Source of the DNA: Azophilus sp965247035
GTDB lineage: Bacteria; Pseudomonadota; Gammaproteobacteria; Pseudomonadales; Azotimanducaceae
Assembly: GCA_965247035.1 (NCBI GenBank)
Contig: CBDFGJ010000001.1
Span: 558,001-622,000 of the forward strand
Length of the DNA: 64,000 bases
Direction: 5' to 3'
The notes under the pieces were generated by a model. The model did not search any database and had not been told where the DNA came from. It saw nothing but the letters and a program-made list of their open reading frames with translations. Both the position numbers and the translations under genes were made by a program. This document shows positions 36,939 through 45,193 of this stretch, one piece after another. The number at the start of each line of letters is the position of its first letter. Positions within the stretch are counted from its first letter, which is position 1.

Positions 36939-37124
36939 GACGAATGATAGGTAACAAGTGAATCGAGAAGACAAAGGCGCGTTGAGACGCCAAAGGCACA
37001 TTGAGAATAAGAAGTCCGGCTACGTTGGAGCACGTTTTAGTGTCACGCTTTGCGTGACAATTATTTACCTTTGTCTTCTCAAAGAAATCATTCCCTTCCG
37101 ATTCACCATTACCCCCAACCCGTC

Positions 37125-37146
37125 ATCCTCGCCGGCAGGCGGGGAT
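37125..37146. repeat. Palindromic unit ATCCTCGCC
   Basis: A 9-bp stem ATCCTCGCC/GGCGGGGAT (one G-U pair) with loop GGCA, embedded in CGTCAT ... ATCCAGG. This resembles the 'GTCATCC ... GGATCC' palindromic units scattered in many proteobacteria. It lies 13 bases left of ISNCY copy 3. Confidence 0.7.
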
Positions 37147-37158
37147 CCAGGGTCTATG

Positions 37159-38020
37159 ACCAGGCGGGTCCGGGTGGGTGCGAAAGGCCCGCTCGGAGCG
37201 CCCTCGGGCTTCGGGCGAGTAGGCCGCGATCATCTCCATGCCCAGTTGCTGCAGGGCACGCCGGAACTGCGTCGAGTTGCCCTTGTCCACCTTGCCGCCG
37301 GCCGTCGGCGTGTGCCAGTAATGGCTGTCGGTCGGTATACAGCGAGCAAAACAAGCCCTCGGCCTCAATCATCTCGCGTACCCCTTGGAAACTGCTCCGG
37401 GTGCCTTCCTGGTCACAGAAGAACATGGAGTAATGCCGGTTGCTGGCATCATCCATGGTGACCATCAAATCCCAGGTCTGTCCCGGCACCCAGGCATGGG
37501 TGCTGCCGTCCTGATGCGGCAATACCCCCGGCACCGGCGCTCGCGCCGCTTGCGATGTTGCCCACGGCCCGATGCCTTCGTCACCGCTCCAGCAGCCTGC
37601 AAGGACTTGCGCACCCAGTTGTAGCTACGCCCACCGCCGGTGCGCCGACACCAGGCGTAGTAGTGCCTGACACTCCAGCCATCATGCCGGCTCCGGTACC
37701 GATCCACCAGGCGCATAACCTCATCGACCGGGGCCCGTCGGTGCGATACCTGAGACAGCCGCTTGTTGATCAACCCATCCAGGCCTTCTTCCTCGTAACG
37801 ATCAATGTAACGACGAAAGTGCGCTCACAGACACCCAGCAACTGCGCCGCTTCCTCCTGGCTCAGACGACCCTCCGTCCAGCCCCGTATGCCTCTTCAAA
37901 TCTCATCCGTCGTATCTCCTGTAACACTTCTTTCCGCCTCATAAACCGCCCTCCTCAAGAGTTGGCTTAAACCGGGCAGATTATGTATTTTAACAGCGGA
38001 TAGTTTATGTGTTCCTAACA
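37159..38020 (-). mobile_element. ISNCY (IS1202-like) copy 3, right-end fragment
   Basis: Holds the right terminal repeat (ends GTTCCTAACA at 38020) and the transposase N-terminal and central parts: helix-turn-helix KRLSQVSHRRAPVDEVMRLV, WVRKSLQAAGAVTKASGRG, first Asp in VTMDDASNRHYSMFFCDQEG, and the segment up to the catalytic Glu (SPEARGRSERAF). Small deletions shift the frame, for example near 37816 and in the second Asp region. The C-terminal half and left end are missing. Confidence 0.85.
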
Positions 38021-38103
38021 ACATGGCAGGTCAGGGTGGTTGGCATCACCATCGTGCGCTATTATAATTACAAATAGGAAACCCATGACAAGTAACCCAC
38101 GCC

Positions 38104-38736
38104 ATGTCACCAAAAAATAATCCCCGCAATAACGCTCCGGCGGAAATCGACCGCGTCCTTGCGTTCTGGTTCGGACACGGACAAACCGCTATGGAAGTGG
38201 CAGATGAAAAAACCGGGTTGTGGTGGTCTAAAAATGAACGAGTGGATCGCGAAATTGTCGACCACTTCGCCGCCATCAGCGAAGCCGCCACCAGCGGCGA
38301 ACTCACCCAGTGGGGTGAATCCCCACGCGGCTTGTTGGCACTAATCATCTGCACCGACCAATTCCCGCGCAACATGTATCGCGACACGCCGCGAGCATTC
38401 GCTTGCGATTCGGCGGCGCTTGCCTACGCCAAACAATGCGTGGACGGTGGCGTGACGGCGCAACTACGCACTATCGAACGCGTGTTCGCTTACTTGCCGT
38501 TCGAACACAGCGAAGTGTTAGCCGAGCAGCAACGCTCCATCGCCTTGTATGAAGAATTGGCGCAAAGCGTGCGCGCAGACGAAATGGAATTATTTAACGG
38601 CCATCTCGATTACGCCCGCCAGCACCACGTAATCATCGAACGCTTCGGCAGATTTCCGCATCGCAATAAAATATTGGGACGCGAATCAAGCGATGAAGAA
38701 CTTGCCTTTCTCGAACAACCGGGTTCTTCATTTTAG
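38104..38736 (+). CDS. DUF924 family protein
   Basis: A 210-residue soluble all-helical protein with the family landmarks VLAFWFG, LWWSKNERVDREI, LALIICTDQFPRNMYRDTPRAFA and YLPFEHSE. DUF924 proteins have a TPR-like fold and no established function. The gene appears intact and is followed closely by a convergent enoyl-CoA hydratase remnant. Confidence 0.88.
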   Translation: MSPKNNPRNNAPAEIDRVLAFWFGHGQTAMEVADEKTGLWWSKNERVDREIVDHFAAISEAATSGELTQWGESPRGLLALIICTDQFPRNMYRDTPRAFACDSAALAYAKQCVDGGVTAQLRTIERVFAYLPFEHSEVLAEQQRSIALYEELAQSVRADEMELFNGHLDYARQHHVIIERFGRFPHRNKILGRESSDEELAFLEQPGSSF

Positions 38737-38760
38737 TAAGGCGTTTTTTATTGAGTATCC

Positions 38761-39006
38761 CTATTCGTTTTCTTCGGTCGGCCCAATCGGTTGCCCCGAA
38801 TCGCGTTCGGCGATGGCTTGTTTGAATCCCGTTTGCTCGGCGCGTTGTTTGAACCAGACACCTTCGGGGCTGTGTCGTGCGATACCGTCAAAAAGTGTTG
38901 CGATGGTCTGGGTGTTGGCAAGCCCCATGTTTTCGTAAGCCTGATTCACCAGTATTTTCATCATCATCAATTGATTCTTCGGCACACCTTTGATGCGGTC
39001 GGTCAG
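38761..39006 (-). pseudogene. Enoyl-CoA hydratase/crotonase, 3' remnant
   Basis: About 80 codons on the minus strand (RIKGVPKNQLMMMKILVNQA, TIATLFDGIARHSPEG, GFKQAIAERDSGQPIG) match the C-terminal helical end of a crotonase-family enoyl-CoA hydratase. The 5' part, including the oxyanion-hole residues, is cut off by the left end of ISNCY copy 4. Confidence 0.7.
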
Positions 39007-39541
39007 TGTTAGCACAAATAGAAATGTCCGGCTTTAGAACACATGAGTTGTCCGCTTTGGGATGTGTCGGGAAGCCTTGCTGAGGCACCCGTTATCGATG
39101 GCGCAGCGGACATCAGGCAGCCACCGGCAAGTCAGTCTGGATGAGTTGGCCGGTCGCGTCATAACGGGCCAGTTTTCGAGGCCCGTGCCACAAAGGCAAG
39201 GTGCCGTCGGTGCGCCGTAACACCTTCACTTTAGCTTTGATGTAGTGGTGACGGTGGCGGTCGGCCGGTATCTGCAGGGTCAGGCCCTCGAACTCGATGC
39301 AGTTGTCCTTGTGTACTTGGCGCTCGTAGCGTTCGCAGAAAATGTTGTCCAGCTGCGTCCCCTCCGGGACGGGCACAAAGGCTGAGCCAGCTTCCCGCGG
39401 CGGTTGCTCAAACTCTTCGTTGAAGGCTGGCGGATACACCTGCTGGAGATGCTCATTGGCGGCAGCCATATCGGTGATGGCAGCGGCGGCCAGTTCCTTG
39501 ACCAGGCGGTCCTGGTGGGTGCGAAAGGCCCGCTCGGAGCG
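39007..39541 (-). mobile_element. ISNCY (IS1202-like) copy 4, left-end fragment
   Basis: Begins with the left terminal repeat (TGTTAGCACAAATAGAAAT, one base shorter than copy 1) and carries the intact transposase C-terminus (EYLQQVYPPAFN region to DLPVAA). It stops at 39541 just before the catalytic Glu, exactly where an unrelated integrase fragment starts. It overlaps copy 3 only in the ~40 bp around this point. Confidence 0.85.
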
Positions 39542-39752
39542 CCGGCATCCCTCCCCGCCGTCCCGACATCAACGGCAGCGTCGAGCGCAGCAACCGCACC
39601 TGCGCGACGGGTTCTGGTCCGTCCACGACCTCATCATCGGCGAAGTGAACCGAGCCCTGGAGGGCTATCTCCTCGACCACGTCCGACCCCACCATGCCCT
39701 TGGCTTGTTGACGCCAGCTGAATTCGCGGACAAGCCCCCTCCCGCTGCCTGA
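39542..39752 (+). mobile_element. Integrase-core transposase 3' fragment (IS3/IS481 type)
   Basis: About 70 codons of the C-terminal end of an rve-type transposase: RRPDINGSVERSNRT, then, after a one-base shift, WSVHDLIIGEVNRALEGYLL and VRPHHALGLLTPAEFA. The catalytic Glu region (VERSNRT) is followed by the conserved NxxRPHxAL-like motif. No inverted repeats are seen; it is a relic joined to ISNCY copy 4. Confidence 0.7.
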
Positions 39753-39876
39753 CCCACAAAATTCCGAGATGTACTGAGCCAGCACATCGCTTGTATGTGT
39801 GTTGACGGCGTGATATGCGCCATGAAACAATTTCTGATTCATGAGCATATCCGACTTTATGATAGAATCCACCATT

Positions 39877-40755
39877 ATGAGCAATACGCCCACAGTCGTT
39901 TCCGTCATCAATCTCAAAGGCGGTGTCGGCAAAACCACCGTGACCGCTCTGCTCGCGCGTTATGCGGCGCAACAATGGGGCTTGGATGTCCTTGCTGTGG
40001 ATTTGGATCCGCAGGCGAATTTGAGTCAGGCGTTGATGATGAAAGACGAATACGCCAGATTTATGGATGAAAAACAACCATCCATCGTGGAGTTGTTTGA
40101 TGGTTTTGCGCCACCAACTCAAAGTAAGCCAGGTCCTAGCCCTTTGGAACCGATGGATATTATTAAGAAAGTGTCCCTTGGGTGGAGGTCTACGGAAGAA
40201 AATCTGGAGGTTATTCCATCAAGATTTGATTTCTCGGATGAGCTTGTGAGATCTACGGGGGTAGAACCCAAAGTGCTGGCTAAATTCATTGCCGAGCACA
40301 TGCAACACAAAGATTTAATCTTGATCGACTGCGCCCCGACTCAATCAATTTTAACTATAGCATCATATCATGCCTCCCGCTATGTCTTAATTCCGGTTAA
40401 AACGGAGTTTTTCTCAACCATTGGTTTTCCGTTAATGAAGCAGTCGCTTGACAATTTTCGCGGAAAAAATCGAGGACATAAAATTGATGTGTGCGGCATA
40501 GTTGTGCATACAATAAAAACAAGCGGATCTGGAAATTCAAAAGATGGTTGGGATTCATCGTCTGACATCAATAAAAAAGCCAAGGCTTATGGATGGGGCA
40601 TTCTCGAAAACCGGATGTACCATTCTGATGGCTACCCCAAATGGGCTAGAGACCCGCACGCTGTACATTTGGGAAACGCGGAGAAAGAATGGCCGAAAGT
40701 GGCGGAAGAAATTCTCGCTAAAATTGGCCTGAGCAAACAAGAGACGCAACAATGA
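39877..40755 (+). CDS. ParA-family ATPase
   Basis: A 292-residue ParA/MinD-type ATPase with the deviant Walker A KGGVGKTT (residues 14-21), Walker A' LAVDLDPQANLSQAL and Walker B LILIDCAPTQS. It probably drives partition of a plasmid or integrated element together with the overlapping downstream gene. An alternative ATG at 39841 would add 12 residues, but the AT-rich TATGAT just before 39877 looks like a promoter element. Confidence 0.85.
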   Translation: MSNTPTVVSVINLKGGVGKTTVTALLARYAAQQWGLDVLAVDLDPQANLSQALMMKDEYARFMDEKQPSIVELFDGFAPPTQSKPGPSPLEPMDIIKKVSLGWRSTEENLEVIPSRFDFSDELVRSTGVEPKVLAKFIAEHMQHKDLILIDCAPTQSILTIASYHASRYVLIPVKTEFFSTIGFPLMKQSLDNFRGKNRGHKIDVCGIVVHTIKTSGSGNSKDGWDSSSDINKKAKAYGWGILENRMYHSDGYPKWARDPHAVHLGNAEKEWPKVAEEILAKIGLSKQETQQ

Positions 40756-41261
40756 AGCAAGAACAATTGCAAGAGAGATTAGGTGTTCTAATTAGCGGCT
40801 TTGGTTATGAAACCGTCCGTAAAACCCTCAGCGAAATGCGGTTGGAAAAATCCGCCGTTGCAAATCGCGGAGCAAAACCCCGCCGCATTGCTGCCGAGGA
40901 ACGCTCCGCAAAACCAACCAAGCAAAAAACAAAGCTTAACGCCATGAATGTCGTAGAATCTCTTGACCTAGCCAATGATGAGAAAAAAGAAATTCTTTTT
41001 ACCATGGCTAAAAAATACGAGGCGAAAGAGTTCATGCCGAATGTCAACCATGTGCGAGATTTTCTAAGCGGCGGCGAAAGAGATGTGTCGCGCATCAAAT
41101 CGCGGCAACAAGTAACTTCCGCTGTGTTCAAACAACTGGCGGGTTTGGAAACCCGTAAACTTCGCGAAATAATAGACCGCGGATTATTCGGCCCGCCCAA
41201 AAGATTGGAGTCCTATGCGAGGGCAATAGAAGGGTTTAGCAGACAAGACCGTTCCGCTTAA
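40752..41261 (+). CDS. Hypothetical partner of ParA
   Basis: A 169-residue, lysine-rich protein overlapping the parA stop by 4 bases. It has a basic middle segment (RRIAAEERSAKPTKQKTKLN) and a helical C-terminal half (KEFMPNVNHVRDFLSGG, AVFKQLAGLETRKLREII). No ParB HTH is recognised, but the size, basic charge and coupling are those of a small DNA-binding partition partner. A good terminator follows. Confidence 0.65.
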   Translation: MKQEQLQERLGVLISGFGYETVRKTLSEMRLEKSAVANRGAKPRRIAAEERSAKPTKQKTKLNAMNVVESLDLANDEKKEILFTMAKKYEAKEFMPNVNHVRDFLSGGERDVSRIKSRQQVTSAVFKQLAGLETRKLREIIDRGLFGPPKRLESYARAIEGFSRQDRSA

Positions 41262-41284
41262 AACCGGCAAATTGCCGTTTTCTA
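41260..41284 (+). terminator. Terminator after the ParA pair
   Basis: The palindrome CGGCAAATTGCCG is flanked by AAAAC and TTTT, forming an A-rich/T-rich hairpin directly at the stop of the preceding gene. Confidence 0.75.
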
Positions 41285-41419
41285 AAAATCAATGAACTTG
41301 CCTTATCGCCAGAACGACGATGTCGTGTCCGCACTGTGAAGTGGCGGGCTGATTCAAAGGATCGAATCCGGTGATGCCACCGTTAGAGTTTTTTATTGGC
41401 TTGCGCTATACGCGGGCTA

Positions 41420-41668
41420 AACGGCGCAATCATCAAATCCGGTATGGTCGGCATCGCGCCTTACGGCCTGGCAGTGCCGGCGAAAGTGCGCGCCGCCGCC
41501 GATGCGGTCAAGCAATCCATTATTGATGGCTCATTCCATCCGTTCCAGGGTCCAATCAACGACCAAGCCGGCGAACAAATTGTCGCCAAAGGCGAGCGTC
41601 TTGATGATGGCGTGTTATTGGGCATGGACTATTATGTGGAAGGCGTGCAAGGCGAGTTGGCGAGGTAG
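41420..41668 (+). pseudogene. BMP-family ABC transporter substrate-binding protein, 3' remnant
   Basis: About 80 codons (AIIKSGMVGIAPYGLAVPAK, HPFQGPINDQAGEQIVAKGE, LLGMDYYVEGVQGELAR) match the C-terminal end of Bmp/PnrA-type purine-nucleoside-binding lipoproteins. The rest of the gene is missing; upstream is the ParA block. With adenine deaminase and puuD following, it is the tail of a purine uptake and catabolism cluster. Confidence 0.75.
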
Positions 41669-41773
41669 GTTGTATTAATAAAAAAAATCCAACCAATCGC
41701 CACCGCGATGATAACGGGGTAGTCAAATTCATCGGCGCCCCCCGCAATCATCCGCTAATTACCCGCTAATCAC

Positions 41774-42790
41774 ATGGGCACACCGATGCATGCTTTTGTT
41801 GCTGGCTTGCCCAAAGCAGAACTTCATTGCCACATCGAAGGTGCGCTGGAGCCGGAGTTGATGTTCAACCTGGCGTTGCGCAACCATATGTCGCCGCCCC
41901 GCGAGTCGGTGGAAACTTTGCGGCAAGCCTATCAGTTCAGTAGATTGCAGGATTTTCTCGATATTTACTATCAGGGTATGCAAGTGTTACGCACCGAGCA
42001 GGATTTTTATGACCTGACCTGGACGTATCTGCAGAAAGCCGTGGCGCAGAACATCCGTCATGTGGAATTATTTTTTGATCCGCAGGGACACACTTGCCGG
42101 GGCGTGTCGTTTGACGCGGTGGTGGGTGGCATCAGCGCGGCGTTACAAGCGGCCGAGCGCGAACACGATCTCAGCTCGCGGTTGATCATGTGTTTTTTGC
42201 GCCATCTCGACCAGCGCGCTGCTTTTGATACGCTGGAGGCGGCCCGCCCGCATCGGGATAAAATTATCGGAATCGGGTTGGACTCCGGCGAACTCGGTAA
42301 TCCACCGGAGAAGTTTGCGGAGGTTTTTGCCGCGGCACGCGAACAAGGTTACCGTTGCGTCGCCCACGCCGGCGAGGAAGGTCCGCCGCAATACATTTGG
42401 GGTGCGCTGGATGTGCTCAAGGTCGAGCGCATTGACCACGGCAACACTGCTCTTGCCGATGAGCGGCTGGTGCAGCGTTTGGTTGCCGAGTCGATTCCGT
42501 TGACGCTGTGTCCGCTTTCCAATCTGAAACTGTGTGTGATTGAAACCATGACCGAGCATCCACTCAAGAAAATGCTGGAACTGGGTTTGCGGGTTACCGT
42601 GAACTCGGATGACCCGGCGTATTTCGGCGGTTATGTCAACGAAAATTATCGGGCGGTGAGCGAAGCGTTGGATCTTGACCGCGCAACCCTCGGTCAACTT
42701 GCGCGCAACAGCATCACCGCATCGTTCGCCGAACCGCAACGACAACAGCAATTGCTGGCGGAGATCGATCGTTACGAAGCGGCGCACTGA
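41774..42790 (+). CDS. Adenine/adenosine deaminase
   Basis: A 338-residue member of the adenosine deaminase family with the zinc ligands in HCHIEGALEPELMF (HxH near residue 18), the substrate/zinc histidine in AHAGEEGPP, LTLCPLSNLKL and the zinc aspartate in NSDDPAYFGG. The HIEGALEPELMF form is typical of the adenine-deaminase subgroup (adenine to hypoxanthine), so adenine is the likelier substrate. The gene is complete and cytosolic, flanked by broken purine genes. Confidence 0.9.
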   Translation: MGTPMHAFVAGLPKAELHCHIEGALEPELMFNLALRNHMSPPRESVETLRQAYQFSRLQDFLDIYYQGMQVLRTEQDFYDLTWTYLQKAVAQNIRHVELFFDPQGHTCRGVSFDAVVGGISAALQAAEREHDLSSRLIMCFLRHLDQRAAFDTLEAARPHRDKIIGIGLDSGELGNPPEKFAEVFAAAREQGYRCVAHAGEEGPPQYIWGALDVLKVERIDHGNTALADERLVQRLVAESIPLTLCPLSNLKLCVIETMTEHPLKKMLELGLRVTVNSDDPAYFGGYVNENYRAVSEALDLDRATLGQLARNSITASFAEPQRQQQLLAEIDRYEAAH

Positions 42791-42822
42791 TTCGCCGCAC
42801 TGGGTAGACGAGATTTCACTGA

Positions 42823-42981
42823 ATGGAAAGCCATCTTCACGAATGGGTTGACCTGCTGCTGCGATGGATTCATTTCATCCTCGGCGTGGCATGGATTGGC
42901 GCGTCTTTTTATTTCAACTGGTTGGAAAATCGTCTGCAACGCGAAGCACCGCAGGACGAAGGTGTCCCCGGCTATCTTTAA
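42823..42981 (+). pseudogene. puuD: Urate hydroxylase PuuD, 5' fragment
   Basis: 52 codons (HEWVDLLLRWIHFILGVAWI, GASFYFNWLENRL, DEGVPGYL) match the first membrane helix and following loop of PuuD, the membrane-bound urate oxidase with a C-terminal cytochrome domain. The similarity ends where WAxHGGG should follow; a foreign sequence supplies an immediate stop. Non-functional. Confidence 0.75.
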
Positions 42982-43105
42982 TGCTTAACCGGTATAAGGC
43001 GAGCGGCGATGAGCGTGACCTGTTGCCGCAGAGCCTGCCCCAGTACCTCGTTAGGATCAAAGTAGGCGGGGTCCAGCACCCCGTCAACCTCGCTGTCCCA
43101 GTTGC
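42978..43105 (-). pseudogene. 3' remnant of an unidentified gene fused to an IS fragment
   Basis: About 41 codons on the minus strand (NWDSEVDGVLDPAYFDPNEV, LGQALRQQVTLIAARLIPVK) end in a stop at 42978 and are joined in frame to the transposase of ISNCY copy 5. It looks like real coding sequence, but I do not recognise the family. Confidence 0.35.
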
Positions 43106-43514
43106 CCTTGCGTACTTGGCGCTCGTAGCGTTCGCAGAAAATGTTGTCCAACTGCGCTCCCTCCGGGACCGGCATAAAGGCTGAGCCAGCTTCCCGCGGC
43201 GGTTGCCCAAACTCTCCGTTGAAGGCTGGCGGATACACCTGCTGGAGATACTCATTGGCGGCAGCCATATCGGTGATGGCAGCGGTGGCCGGTTCCTTGA
43301 CCAGGCGGTCCTGGTGGGTGCGAAAGGCCCGCTCGGAGCGCCCTCGGGCTTCGGGCGAGTAGGCCGCGATCATCTCCATGCCCAGTTGCTGCAGGGCACG
43401 CCGGAACTGCGTCGAGTTGCCCTTGTCCACCTTGCCGCCGGCCATCGGCGTGTGCCAGCAATGGCTGCCCCGGTCGGTATACAGCGAGCAAAACAAGCCC
43501 TCGACCTCACTCAC
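43106..43514 (-). mobile_element. ISNCY (IS1202-like) copy 5, internal fragment
   Basis: Neither end is present. It spans the transposase from the second catalytic Asp (LYTDRGSHCWHTP) through the Glu (SPEARGRSERAF) to CERYERQVRKG, and is the IS part of segment copy B, almost identical to copy 1 but without its TAG (reads RTHQDRLVKE). Confidence 0.85.
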
Positions 43515-45140
43515 CTATTGCACAGGCTTCCAGCTACCTGCTTTTCAAAAACAACCCGTAGGGTCTGGGCGACCCCGTCGATTCATCGTGCCCTTTGGGT
43601 ATCATTCGACCAAAGACCCGGGGTCAGAGTCTGGGCTCTGACCCCAAATCTCCCACTCACGCGGTATCCTGCTCACCCAAATCATCCGCAATCAACCGCA
43701 TCTGCTCCAGCGCCGATTCCAAATCTTCAACAATTTCAGCGGCAATAACCCCAGGCGGCGGCAAATTGTCTGAATCATCCAGGGATTCATCCTTCAGCCA
43801 GAAAATATCCAGGCTGGCTTTGTCACGCGCCACGAGCTCATCGTACTCATACGCCCGCCAGCGGCCGTCTGGCGTATCATCAGACTAGGCCGCCTTCCGA
43901 TCAAACCGGTTCGCCGAGTTATAGCATTCCACAAACTCATCCAGATCTTTGCGCTGCAAGGGGTTGGTTTTCAAAGTGAAGTGCTTGTTGGTGCGCAGAT
44001 CATAAATCCACAACTGCTTGGTCCACGGCGTTTCGGAGGCTTTTTTTTCTCAAAAAACACCACATTCGCCTTTACTCCCTGCGCGTAAAAGAGACCGGTG
44101 GGCAGGCGCAGCAGAGTGTGAACATCGCATTCGTGCAACAGTTTGCGGCGGATGGCCTCGCCTGCCCCGCCCTCAAACAACACGTTGTCGGGCACCACCA
44201 CGGCGGCGCGGCCGTTAATCTTCAGCAGCGTCTTGATGTGCTGCACGAAGTTGAGCTGTTTGTTGGAGGTGGTGGCCCAGAAATCGTCCCGCTCGTAGCT
44301 GTCTTTATCCTTGGAGACCTTGCCGTCCTCACCCATGATGGTGAACGACCCCTTCTTGCCGAAGGGCGGATTGGCGAGCACGATGTCGAAGCGGTCGCCG
44401 GGGTCCGCCGCCAGCGAATCCTGCACCAGGACGGGTTCGGACTCCTGACTGCCGATGCCGTGAAGGAGCAGGTTCATCGCGCAGAGCCGCGCCACCGACT
44501 GCACCAGCTCAATACCGGCAAAGGTGCCGTCTTTCAGTTTTTTCTTCTGATCCCGGGTCAGGTTGGGGTCTTTAATCAGGTAGTCGTGGGCCGCCAGCAG
44601 AAACCCACCAGTGCCGCAGGCCGGATCGCAGATGGTTTCGCCCGGCTGCGGGTTCACCACGTCCACCATGGCGGCGATCAACCCGCGCGGAGTGAAATAC
44701 TGCCCCGCACCGGACTTCGTGTCCTGGGCGTTCTTCTCCAGCAACCCCTCATAGGCATCGCCTTTGACATCCGCACCCATCGACGTCCAGTTTTCCTTAT
44801 CGATCAGGTCAACTATCAGCCGCCGCAGCTTCGCCGGGTCCTGAAACTTGCTCTGCGACTTGTTAAAGATCAGCCCCAGCATGCCCTTCTCATCACCCAG
44901 CGCTTCGAGCGTGTGCCGGTAATGATCAAACAGTTCATCGCCGTCTTTCTTTAACAGCGTCTGCCAGCCCCACTGCTCGGGCACGATGCTTTTGTGGTTA
45001 TACGGCGCCTAGGTGCGCTCATCCGACATCTTCAGGAACAGCAAATACGTCAACTGCTCGACGTAGTCGCTGAAATGCATTCCGTCTGCGAGCAAGACAT
45101 GGCAGTAGTTCCAGAGTTTTTGGGTGATGTCTTGTGCCAC
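43107..45140. repeat. Segmental duplication, copy B (IS fragment plus hsdM)
   Basis: Same-orientation partner of 19359-21391. The left edge cuts the IS inside the transposase; the right edge coincides with the hsdM start. It contains the inverted repeat at 43620-43645 and the shared hsdM nonsense codon. Confidence 0.9.
43657..45140 (-). pseudogene. hsdM: Type I restriction methyltransferase subunit HsdM, copy B
   Basis: GTG start at 45140 (VAQDITQKLWNYCHVLLADG). Three lesions: a TAG at 45009-45011 after MSDERT (CAG in copy A), a run of eight T at 44041-44048 where six would keep the frame, and the TAG at 43885-43887 shared with copy A. The core motifs DPACGTGGFL and NPPFG are otherwise intact. 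It lies 53 bases downstream of the STAND gene in the same direction, so it may be cotranscribed with it. Confidence 0.88.
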
Positions 45141-45193
45141 GTTTAAGATACCTAATCAGTTAGAAAAATATTGCTGAGCAAAGTATGTTGCAC

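Larger units (their letters stand above)
36767..37158. other. Non-coding stretch rich in palindromic repeats
   Basis: About 390 bases without a credible gene between the tRNA and ISNCY copy 3. It contains at least three separate hairpins (36832-36846, 36915-36938, 37125-37146) of the kind dispersed as palindromic units in bacterial genomes. Confidence 0.6.
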
